6,714 nucleotides of DNA from JBEEJL01 sp049698095 (GTDB lineage: Bacteria; Pseudomonadota; Gammaproteobacteria; Burkholderiales; JBEEJL01). Below are positions 1-5,300 of the stretch, piece by piece. Made by a program: the position numbers and the translations under genes. The stretch is taken from positions 1 through 6,714 of the forward strand of contig JBAVXA010000207.1 in assembly GCA_049698095.1 (NCBI GenBank). Direction: 5' to 3'. The notes beneath the pieces were generated by a model. That model was given only the letters and a program-made list of their open reading frames with translations, ran no database searches and was not told the DNA's origin. Each line of letters opens with the position of its first letter. Within the stretch, counting starts at the first letter, position 1.

Positions 1-180
1 TGGCGCAGCGGATACGTCGGGCAGTCGATTGGGGGCAGGAGGTACGCTAACTGCCGGGATTTTCGATTGCGCTGCGGCCGGGTTGTCATGCGCTGCCGGT
101 GCGGCTGGCATGTGCGCGCACGCGCTATTCGCGCAGGCGAGAAGCGATAGGGCAATAACGCAGGAAAACGAAATATTCAT
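1..180 (-). CDS. N-terminal part of an exported protein or lipoprotein of unknown function (runs off the window)
   Basis: An ATG at 180-178 on the minus strand opens a frame that stays open for 60 codons to the window edge. The first 22 or so residues look like a signal peptide: a short n-region without positive charge (MNISFS), a hydrophobic core, then two possible cleavage sites. One is a loose lipobox (LLAC, Cys16), which would make a lipoprotein; the other is an AxA-type signal peptidase I site (ACA, residues 20-22). What follows, residues 23-60, is rich in Ala and Pro and looks like a disordered linker in front of a domain outside the window. There is no good Shine-Dalgarno site ahead of the ATG. 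It diverges from tlpA across 142 bp. I do not recognise the family, and the visible part is too low in complexity to assign a function. Confidence 0.6.
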   Translation of the reverse strand, partial: MNISFSCVIALSLLACANSACAHMPAAPAAHDNPAAAQSKIPAVSVPPAPNRLPDVSAAP

Positions 181-218
181 GGAAAGTGGCTCTGGAAGTG
201 GGCAGTAAACAAGTATTA

Positions 219-247
219 AGGCTAGACAATCTGGGCAACGAGGTCAA
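219..247 (-). promoter_or_regulatory. Weak sigma-70-like promoter candidate for the leftward truncated gene
   Basis: On the minus strand, TTGACC (247-242) lies 17 bp from TAGCCT (224-219). The -35 box is 5/6 to consensus but the -10 box only 3/6. The position suits transcription of the gene starting at 180. The match is weak and could be chance. Confidence 0.25.
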
Positions 248-258
248 ACAAACTCGTT
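237..258. promoter_or_regulatory. Dyad AACGAG-N10-CTCGTT in the divergent gap
   Basis: A perfect 6-bp inverted repeat, AACGAG (237-242) and CTCGTT (253-258), is separated by 10 bp. It sits between the two divergent genes, overlaps the leftward -35 candidate, and lies 25-46 bp upstream of the sigma-54-like element. Its size fits a dimeric regulator site, but a six-base arm can arise by chance. Confidence 0.3.
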
Positions 259-281
259 ACAATCGTGGAAATATTATTTAT

Positions 282-297
282 TGGCATCCATTTGGCA
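282..297 (+). promoter_or_regulatory. Sigma-54-like (-24/-12) promoter candidate upstream of tlpA
   Basis: The 16-mer TGGCATCCATTTGGCA keeps the GG (283-284) and GC (295-296) exactly 10 bp apart, as RpoN promoters require, and matches TGGCA at -24 and T-GCA at -12. The predicted transcript start, near 308, would leave a leader of about 15 nt with a GGGGA ribosome site (309-313) nine bases before the ATG at 323. I saw no convincing sigma-70 promoter in this gap. The same bases also form an inverted repeat, TTGGC-A-GCCAA (292-302), which could instead be an operator. Confidence 0.4.
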
Positions 298-322
298 GCC
301 AATAATTCGGGGACAAAGTTGA

Positions 323-880
323 ATGAAAAAAAAGAAATATAATCAATTAGTTATGATGTTCTTGAGTTCTTTAATAGTTGCCCTCGCTGCGGTGGCGCAT
401 TCCGCGCAAGCGTTCGAGTTCAAGGACACCAACGCGCAGGTAATCAAGATTTCTGATTACAAGGGCAAATGGGTGCTGGTGAATTTCTGGGCAACCTGGT
501 GCGGACCATGCCTGGATGAGATTCCCGACCTGATCGAATTACACATGGCGCACAAGGATAAGGATTTGATCGTGCTGGGCGTGATGATGGATTACGAATC
601 GGCCCCGGACCCCGCCGCATTTATCGACAAAATGAAAATCGTTTATCCGGTAATTCCCGGCACTTCAGAAGCAACAAGCCAGTTCCGTGATGTGTCGATG
701 TTGCCGGTTTCCTATCTTTACGACAAGAAAGGGAATCTGGTCGAGAAGCACTTTGGCTCGGTTTCGCGCGAGGGGCTGGAGGACTATATTCGCGATTTCA
801 GCAGGAAGAAAAAGCCTTCCGGCAAGTTACTCAAGAAAAAAGCCATTGCAGTGAGCACGAAAAAATCTGCAGGGGTCTAA
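323..880 (+). CDS. TlpA-family thioredoxin-like protein, periplasmic thiol-disulfide oxidoreductase
   Basis: This 185-residue exported thioredoxin-fold protein probably acts as a disulfide reductant in the periplasm. It has a lysine-rich n-region (MKKKK), a hydrophobic core and a likely signal peptidase I site after residue 30 (SAQA). The active site WCGPC is at residues 59-63, inside the typical FWATWCGPC strand-helix context. The cis-proline opposite the active site is Pro128 in SMLPVSYLYD, followed by the DKKGN turn. These features fit the TlpA/ResA/CcmG (DsbE) group; which substrate it serves, such as apocytochrome c or another periplasmic protein, cannot be read from the sequence. After the fold ends near residue 160 there is an unusual basic tail, residues 161-185, with nine Lys or Arg. 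GGGGA nine bases upstream supports the start. DsbD, encoded 2.4 kb away, is a plausible electron donor. It converges with yjbH with only 31 bp between stops and no obvious terminator hairpin. Confidence 0.9.
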   Translation: MKKKKYNQLVMMFLSSLIVALAAVAHSAQAFEFKDTNAQVIKISDYKGKWVLVNFWATWCGPCLDEIPDLIELHMAHKDKDLIVLGVMMDYESAPDPAAFIDKMKIVYPVIPGTSEATSQFRDVSMLPVSYLYDKKGNLVEKHFGSVSREGLEDYIRDFSRKKKPSGKLLKKKAIAVSTKKSAGV

Positions 881-911
881 AAGTGTTGATATATTTTTCG
901 CGGCCTGTTGC

Positions 912-3026
912 TCAATAGTTATCCTCGACGTCGCCAAATCGTACCAGTCCATCGCGATTGTGCACATCGTGCACCAGAGATTTTTCCACAATGCCGTAAA
1001 GATCGCCGGGGGAGGCGACCATTTGCCCGACGTCGCGCGTCCAGGGTGCAATTGAAAATCCGGCAATCGCCTGGCTGTCTTTGGTAAGCAGCCTGCCTAA
1101 CGGGATCGCCAAAAATACGCCTTTGTCGTAATAAGGTTTGCCGGCGTTGCCAGAGGCAGTCAGGTCGTTGCCGTTGGTTCGCGTATACCATGCGCCCATT
1201 TCGAAGCCCGATTCAAAGCGGCGCTTGAGCTCGAATCGCGCGCCGGAATCCTTCGCCAGAAAACGGCCGGCGCGCACGGTTGCAGTCACGCCGTGTGGCA
1301 GACGGTAGCGGGTTGATATGATGGCAGTAACGGTGGAGTAAGGCCTGAAACCGAACACCCCTTTGGTATCGCGTTGTTTCACCCAGTCCACCGCCAGGTC
1401 GGTGGCAAGATTCCCGCTCGCCGGCATATACAACGCTTGTCCGCCGACGCCGCCAAACATTTCTTCATACAAGCCTGCTGAGCCGCGCGCAAACACTCTT
1501 TCCGACGGATGAAAATATTTATTCAATAACAGGGTGCTGAGCTTGAATTTGCTGTCGCGTTTATACAGCGGTATGTCGGAGCGTACATGCGGCAACAGGC
1601 TGCTGTTTGGCGTAGCGGCCGCCTTGCTGATATCTTCGACAAGCGTCAAATCGGCAGTGCCCTCAAGAAACAACTGATGCCCCAGATTCCGTACGTAATC
1701 CGCGCTTGCGAAGATGTTGTAGTGGACCGCGCCGCTGGGATCATTCAACAGCAAAGTCAACTTGGGCGCAATTTTTATCCGATTGAGCAATGTGTCTGTG
1801 CGCTTGAGCGAAATCAAGTCACCGTCGTCATTAAAAACCGTTTTCAGTCCGGGCTGGTCATCGTCAAGACCGAGGTATAGATCGCTGTCACTATAGCCCT
1901 GATTGACTGCGCCACCGGGCGGGTAGGAAATTGTCACGCTGTTGGCCAGTTCCTTGCGAGTAATTTGACCGTTGAAATATTTTTGCAGTTGATTGGCGTC
2001 ACCGAATTCATATGTGACCGCAGGCATTTCGATCAAGGTGTAGGTGACGAAAACCCGCCTGGTTTCGATCGGCGATAGCAAAGCGGCAACACGCGCCGCG
2101 CGACCAACCGCGCGTGGCAACTCGGAAATGCGCGAGTTGCTGAGTTTCAGGTAGAGGTCGGGACCGGTGGACCGAATGCCGATATTGGTAAAGTCGTCGT
2201 CATTCAGCGCGCGCGCCATGCGATTCTTGTGGATTTTGTCTGCTTGCCACTGTTCGTACGTTGGCCGGGTGGTAACGGTCGTGTAGGGTTCCGGCTCGTT
2301 CAGCTTGGGGATGAAATCAGGCGTTTCCAGCGGAATCGAGACGTGCGCCGCTGCGCCGTATTGTCCTTGCTGGCGCGACAGCTGCGCGCCGAGCCAGCCC
2401 CAGGTGTATTCGAGCCCGAATGCCGCGCCATTACGTCGTTTGTCAGCGCCAGATATCGGTCCGGAGAAATCCTTCGCATAATTATTTGCGTCATATTCTG
2501 CGACGAGAGCGAAATTTTTCTTTTCGGTCGGATAATAACGAATTCCGCCAAATACCCCGTCTATACGTTTGCGTCCATACCCCAGGGTTGCGTCCACGGG
2601 GCCGATGCGTTTTGAGGCGGCGACATAATCCGCGCCGAAAATGCGCGTGCCGAAGATATCCTGCGCACCAAGCGAAATGGCTGGCCAGAATTTGCCCTCG
2701 GTCAATAATTGCAGTTTGATGTCGAATTCGCGATCCTTATAATCGCCGTATGCCGTGCCGGGGATACCCAACACGTCTTTAATCCGCATGAAGCGGCCGG
2801 ACAACTCGACGCGCGGAACAGGCGTCAGGCTGGTATAAAGCGGGACATAAGGATCGCTGGCACTGGTGCCTAAACGCCATGTGCCGACAGGCTCCACGTA
2901 CGCGTCCGGCATGGCGACGAGACCGGTTTGCCCCATCAAATTGGGTTCCGCATTCACGATCGGGTACGCGGTCAAGATTGCGATAAACGACAGAATTCGA
3001 AGTAGGCGTTTGTGACGAGTAATCAT
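912..3026 (-). CDS. yjbH: YjbH-family outer-membrane protein (exopolysaccharide-associated)
   Basis: This 704-residue protein matches the YjbH family (E. coli YjbH is about the same length), an outer-membrane protein linked to exopolysaccharide production or export. A signal peptide (MITRHKRLLR, then a hydrophobic core) ends near ALA-type site VNA at residue 26. Directly after it comes the family start motif GQTGLVAMPDAY (32-43). Alternating beta strands follow to about residue 235, then a less barrel-like middle region (about 250-400), then a second strand-rich half with the family block GLYEEMFGGVGGQALYMP (518-535) and a conserved end near YDKGVFLAIPLG (633-644) and TRDVGQ (663-668). There is no cysteine anywhere, so DsbD and TlpA do not act on it directly. 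The only in-frame ATG is at 3026; it lacks a Shine-Dalgarno site and overlaps, as ATGA, the stop of a small frame upstream. In E. coli yjbH sits with yjbEFG; no such partners are visible here. Confidence 0.87.
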   Translation of the reverse strand: MITRHKRLLRILSFIAILTAYPIVNAEPNLMGQTGLVAMPDAYVEPVGTWRLGTSASDPYVPLYTSLTPVPRVELSGRFMRIKDVLGIPGTAYGDYKDREFDIKLQLLTEGKFWPAISLGAQDIFGTRIFGADYVAASKRIGPVDATLGYGRKRIDGVFGGIRYYPTEKKNFALVAEYDANNYAKDFSGPISGADKRRNGAAFGLEYTWGWLGAQLSRQQGQYGAAAHVSIPLETPDFIPKLNEPEPYTTVTTRPTYEQWQADKIHKNRMARALNDDDFTNIGIRSTGPDLYLKLSNSRISELPRAVGRAARVAALLSPIETRRVFVTYTLIEMPAVTYEFGDANQLQKYFNGQITRKELANSVTISYPPGGAVNQGYSDSDLYLGLDDDQPGLKTVFNDDGDLISLKRTDTLLNRIKIAPKLTLLLNDPSGAVHYNIFASADYVRNLGHQLFLEGTADLTLVEDISKAAATPNSSLLPHVRSDIPLYKRDSKFKLSTLLLNKYFHPSERVFARGSAGLYEEMFGGVGGQALYMPASGNLATDLAVDWVKQRDTKGVFGFRPYSTVTAIISTRYRLPHGVTATVRAGRFLAKDSGARFELKRRFESGFEMGAWYTRTNGNDLTASGNAGKPYYDKGVFLAIPLGRLLTKDSQAIAGFSIAPWTRDVGQMVASPGDLYGIVEKSLVHDVHNRDGLVRFGDVEDNY

Positions 3027-3073
3027 ATTTTTATGCTGCAGGAAGATTCAGGAATGAACCTGCAGGGTTTCAT
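3023..3073 (-). CDS. Possible 16-codon leader peptide overlapping the yjbH start
   Basis: An ATG at 3073-3071 opens a short frame reading MKPCRFIPESSCSIKI whose TGA stop (3025-3023) overlaps the yjbH ATG (3026-3024) as ATGA. The same frame is open upstream to a TTG at 3211. It lacks a clear ribosome site. Because yjbH also lacks one, the overlap could allow translational coupling; equally, it may be a chance frame. No homology is claimed. Confidence 0.2.
   Translation of the reverse strand: MKPCRFIPESSCSIKI
3036..3065. promoter_or_regulatory. Interrupted dyad CTGCAGG...CCTGCAG in the yjbH leader
   Basis: Perfect 7-bp arms (3036-3042 and 3059-3065) flank a second, inner inverted repeat, ATTC-AG-GAAT (3046-3055), on the same axis, with three mismatched positions between them on each side. 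It begins 9 bp upstream of the yjbH start, so it could be an operator or an RNA hairpin affecting translation. Confidence 0.35.
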
Positions 3074-3098
3074 GCGGGGGTTTCTATGAACTTGCGCG

Positions 3099-3107
3099 AT
3101 TGTAGCA
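3099..3107 (-). promoter_or_regulatory. Extended -10 promoter candidate for yjbH
   Basis: On the minus strand TGCTACAAT matches the extended -10 pattern TGnTATAAT except for one base. No good -35 box is present at 17 bp, as is usual for extended -10 promoters. It would give a leader of about 65 nt that includes the dyad at 3036-3065. Confidence 0.4.
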
Positions 3108-3205
3108 ACTCTTAATAGGTTGGGGCGGACAGTTTTTTGAATGCATTTGGTTCGAAGCAATGTTTGATGAGTAGCCGCCGTGTGAACGCATAAATAAAAA
3201 AACGC

Positions 3206-3234
3206 TTGCAATTTAGGGAAAATATTCCCACAAT
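3206..3234 (+). promoter_or_regulatory. Possible promoter with palindrome GGGAA-N4-TTCCC in its spacer
   Basis: TTGCAA (3206-3211) and CACAAT (3229-3234) are each 4/6 to sigma-70 consensus and are separated by 17 bp. The spacer contains a 14-bp palindrome (3216-3229), a place where a repressor would block polymerase. Both boxes are weak, so this is a second choice to the extended -10 further downstream. Confidence 0.25.
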
Positions 3235-3265
3235 GCTTTTCAGGTCGCTGAATTGGCGCCGAACG

Positions 3266-3274
3266 TGCTAGAAT
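3266..3274 (+). promoter_or_regulatory. Extended -10 promoter candidate for dsbD
   Basis: TGCTAGAAT matches TGnTATAAT with one mismatch. It would start transcription near 3281, giving a leader of about 50 nt. The same stretch also fits a GG-N10-GC spacing (3254-3269), but the surrounding sigma-54 consensus match is poorer, so sigma-70 is preferred. Confidence 0.4.
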
Positions 3275-3275
3275 A

Positions 3276-3311
3276 CTTAGTAAGTAATCTAAGCAATATG
3301 TTGATTAGATT
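3276..3311 (+). promoter_or_regulatory. Overlapping inverted repeats in the dsbD leader
   Basis: CTTAG (3276-3280) can pair with CTAAG (3289-3293), while AATCTAA (3286-3292) can pair with TTAGATT (3305-3311), the latter with an inner CAA/TTG pair around a TATG loop. The two stems share bases, so only one can form at a time. The second ends 11 bases before the ribosome site. All stems are short and AT-rich. Confidence 0.25.
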
Positions 3312-3322
3312 GATTTTATTTT

Positions 3323-3327
3323 GGAGG
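3323..3327 (+). promoter_or_regulatory. Ribosome binding site of dsbD
   Basis: GGAGG lies four bases before the ATG at 3332. The spacing is short but the match is perfect. Met5 and Met7 would be 16 and 22 bases away, so the first ATG is the best start and gives a complete signal peptide. Confidence 0.7.
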
Positions 3328-3331
3328 CGGC

Positions 3332-5251
3332 ATGCGTTTTTTAATGTGGATGATTGTTTTTGGCGCAGTGTCAGCGCATGCTCAGCCTGCGACGCAGGCG
3401 GCGACAAACGTTTTACAAAAAGCCCTCGAATCCAGCGCAAAAGTCGCCAGCAACGAGGATGAGTTCCTGCCGGTCGAGCAGGCTTTCAAAGTATCGTTGA
3501 ATAGCGATAACAATAAGGTGCAAGTGGATTTCGTACCGGCTGAAGGGTATTACCTTTATAAAGACCGCTTGAATTTCAGCGTCAAAAACACGAACGAAGG
3601 CTCACTGAGCCCGGTCCTCTTGCCTAAAGGGGAGATCAAGGAAGATCCCAGCTTTGGCAAAGTCGAGGTTTATCATCATCCGTTTCAGGCCGCGTTCGAG
3701 CTCAACCCGGCGGCGGCCGAAGGCGCCACGGATGTGCAAGTCGGCTTTCAGGGTTGCAGCGAGAAAGGCTTGTGTTATCCGCCGGTAAAAAAGACATTCA
3801 AAGTGAATTTCGCTGGCGTCGCGCCGAAGGCAGTAATGCCGCCTGCCGAAATAAAAAGTAAGTCCCCGGCAGCTTCCGAGTCGGATGAAGTTGCAGGATT
3901 ATTCAAGAACAAGAGCTTCCTGTTGGTTCTTGCCAGTTTTTTCGGCTTTGGCCTGGCATTGTCGTTCACGCCTTGTGTATTCCCGATGATTCCGATTCTG
4001 TCGGGAATTATTGTCGGTAAAGGCGCCCATTCGACGCGTATGCATTCGTTCCTGCTTTCCGTCGCTTATGTGCTCGGTATGGCGATCACTTATTCTGCGG
4101 CTGGTGTCGCGGCCGGTCTTTCCGGTACTTTGATTTCCAATGCGCTGCAAAACCCCTGGGTGCTGGGCACCTTCGCGATGGTGTTTGTCGCGCTGTCGTT
4201 GTCCATGTTCGGTTTTTACGAATTGCAGTTACCGGGCTTTTTGCAAAGTAAGCTCTCCGATACCAGTAACCACCTTAAGGGCGGGCGGTTCACCGGCGTG
4301 TTTGTCATGGGTGCGTTGTCGGCGTTAATCGTCGGCCCTTGCGTCGCTGCGCCGTTGGCGGGCGCGTTGCTGTACATCAGTAAGACGCACGACGTCATAT
4401 TGGGCGGTTCGGCTTTATTCACCATGGCGTTGGGTATGGGTGTGCCGTTGTTGCTGGTTGGCGCGTCGGCCGGTACTTTGTTGCCGCGGGCGGGCTTATG
4501 GATGGAAGCGGTGAAGAAATTCTTCGGCGTGTTATTGCTCGGCGTTGCCATCTGGCTGATTTCGCCGGTTATTCCGCCTGTGGCGCATATGCTGCTATGG
4601 GCCGCGTTGCTGATTATTTCCGCGATGTATTTGAGTGCCATCGATCCGCTTCCGGCGGACGTTTCCGGCTGGCACCGCTTGTGGAAGGGCGCCGGCGTGA
4701 TAGCGTTGCTGGCAGGGGTCGCGCTGGTCATCGGCGCATTAAGCGGCGGACGCGATGTATTACAGCCGCTGGCCGGATTTAAAGGCAGTAACGTCGGCGC
4801 GAATGCCAACTTGAATACCGCGGCACTCAAATTCGAGCGCGTTGCTAATGTCGCGGCGCTCGACGCGCGTATCAAGCAGGCGGCGGGCAAAATGGTCATG
4901 CTGGATTTTTACGCCGACTGGTGCGTAGCGTGCAAGGAAATGGAGCACGACACGTTTGCCGACAAGAAAGTGCAGGCGCTGTTGAAGGACGCGGTATTGC
5001 TGCAAGCCGACGTGACGGCGAACAATGACGACGATGCCGCGTTGCTCAAGCGCTTCGGTTTGTTCGGGCCGCCCGGCATCATATTTTTCGATCGCGCCGG
5101 AAATGAATTGCAGGGTCGCCAGGTTGTTGGTTTTCAGGCGCCGGAAAAATTCATTGCGAGTATCGATCGTGTTTACGCCGGCGATGGGCCTTCACTGGCA
5201 AACGGCAGCGTGCCTGCTGTTGATAAAAACTGCACTGCTCAAATCTGCTGA
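3332..5251 (+). CDS. dsbD: Thiol:disulfide interchange protein DsbD (cytochrome c biogenesis transmembrane electron carrier)
   Basis: DsbD takes electrons from cytoplasmic thioredoxin and passes them through its membrane domain to periplasmic partners such as DsbC and CcmG/TlpA-type proteins. All three domains are present in 639 residues. A signal peptide ends at AHA (residue 17). The N-terminal alpha domain (about 45-160) has the cysteine pair Cys142/Cys148 in GCSEKGLCYPP. The membrane beta domain (about 195-472) has roughly eight hydrophobic segments and the two redox cysteines Cys215 (SFTPCVFPMIP) and Cys337 (GPCVAAPLAG). The C-terminal gamma thioredoxin domain (about 497-618) has DFYADWCVACKEME with Cys531/Cys534 and a GPPG proline loop near 579-582. 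All six expected redox cysteines are therefore there. Unusually, the protein continues about 20 residues past the fold and ends in two more cysteines, Cys634 and Cys639 (DKNCTAQIC). The gene is single, divergent from yjbH and convergent with apbE. Confidence 0.97.
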   Translation: MRFLMWMIVFGAVSAHAQPATQAATNVLQKALESSAKVASNEDEFLPVEQAFKVSLNSDNNKVQVDFVPAEGYYLYKDRLNFSVKNTNEGSLSPVLLPKGEIKEDPSFGKVEVYHHPFQAAFELNPAAAEGATDVQVGFQGCSEKGLCYPPVKKTFKVNFAGVAPKAVMPPAEIKSKSPAASESDEVAGLFKNKSFLLVLASFFGFGLALSFTPCVFPMIPILSGIIVGKGAHSTRMHSFLLSVAYVLGMAITYSAAGVAAGLSGTLISNALQNPWVLGTFAMVFVALSLSMFGFYELQLPGFLQSKLSDTSNHLKGGRFTGVFVMGALSALIVGPCVAAPLAGALLYISKTHDVILGGSALFTMALGMGVPLLLVGASAGTLLPRAGLWMEAVKKFFGVLLLGVAIWLISPVIPPVAHMLLWAALLIISAMYLSAIDPLPADVSGWHRLWKGAGVIALLAGVALVIGALSGGRDVLQPLAGFKGSNVGANANLNTAALKFERVANVAALDARIKQAAGKMVMLDFYADWCVACKEMEHDTFADKKVQALLKDAVLLQADVTANNDDDAALLKRFGLFGPPGIIFFDRAGNELQGRQVVGFQAPEKFIASIDRVYAGDGPSLANGSVPAVDKNCTAQIC

Positions 5252-5274
5252 TATTAAAATAATATAATTAAATT

Positions 5275-5300
5275 AATTAGTTACACACACTAATTTTTTT
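5275..5300 (+). terminator. Intrinsic terminator candidate after dsbD
   Basis: AATTAGT (5275-5281) and ACTAATT (5289-5295) form a perfect 7-bp stem around a 7-nt loop, and the run of T continues to 5300. It lies 23 bp after the dsbD stop and overlaps the last codons of apbE. The stem is AT-rich, so efficiency is uncertain; the AT-rich stretch 5251-5275 could provide a U-rich tail for the opposite strand too. Confidence 0.5.

Larger units (their letters stand above)
3027..3331. other. 305-bp divergent control region between yjbH and dsbD
   Basis: This gap holds no convincing protein gene of its own. It contains, from left to right, a 30-bp dyad next to the yjbH start (3036-3065), an extended -10 element for yjbH (3099-3107, minus), a palindrome GGGAA-N4-TTCCC (3216-3229), an extended -10 for dsbD (3266-3274), overlapping inverted repeats in the dsbD leader (3276-3311) and the dsbD ribosome site (3323-3327). 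It is more AT-rich than the flanking genes, particularly at 3185-3240 and 3270-3322. Confidence 0.6.

Noticed and set aside
881..911. Terminator between the convergent tlpA and yjbH genes
   Set aside because: The 31-bp gap is AT-rich at one end, but I could find no stem of useful length followed by a T-run on either strand.
1134..1190. Flavinylation-like stretch NDLTASG in YjbH
   Set aside because: It does not fit the DxxS/T-G/A-A-S/T pattern and lies in a beta-barrel strand-turn region.
2229..2719. Plus-strand open frames opposite yjbH
   Set aside because: They overlap a well-supported YjbH gene, have no signal peptide or domain and show the Arg/Cys-rich make-up of wrong-frame translation.
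3254..3269. Second GG-N10-GC sigma-54-like element, upstream of dsbD
   Set aside because: Only the core dinucleotides and a few flanking bases fit; the overlapping extended -10 TGCTAGAAT explains the site better.
3253..3462. Small plus-strand frame across the dsbD start
   Set aside because: It overlaps the dsbD promoter candidate and signal peptide in another frame and has no ribosome site.
4216..4899. A 227-residue open frame on the minus strand opposite dsbD
   Set aside because: It lies wholly inside dsbD, whose domains and redox cysteines are intact; the sequence is low-complexity (Ala, Asn, Pro, Thr, Ser) as expected from an antisense reading of a membrane protein.
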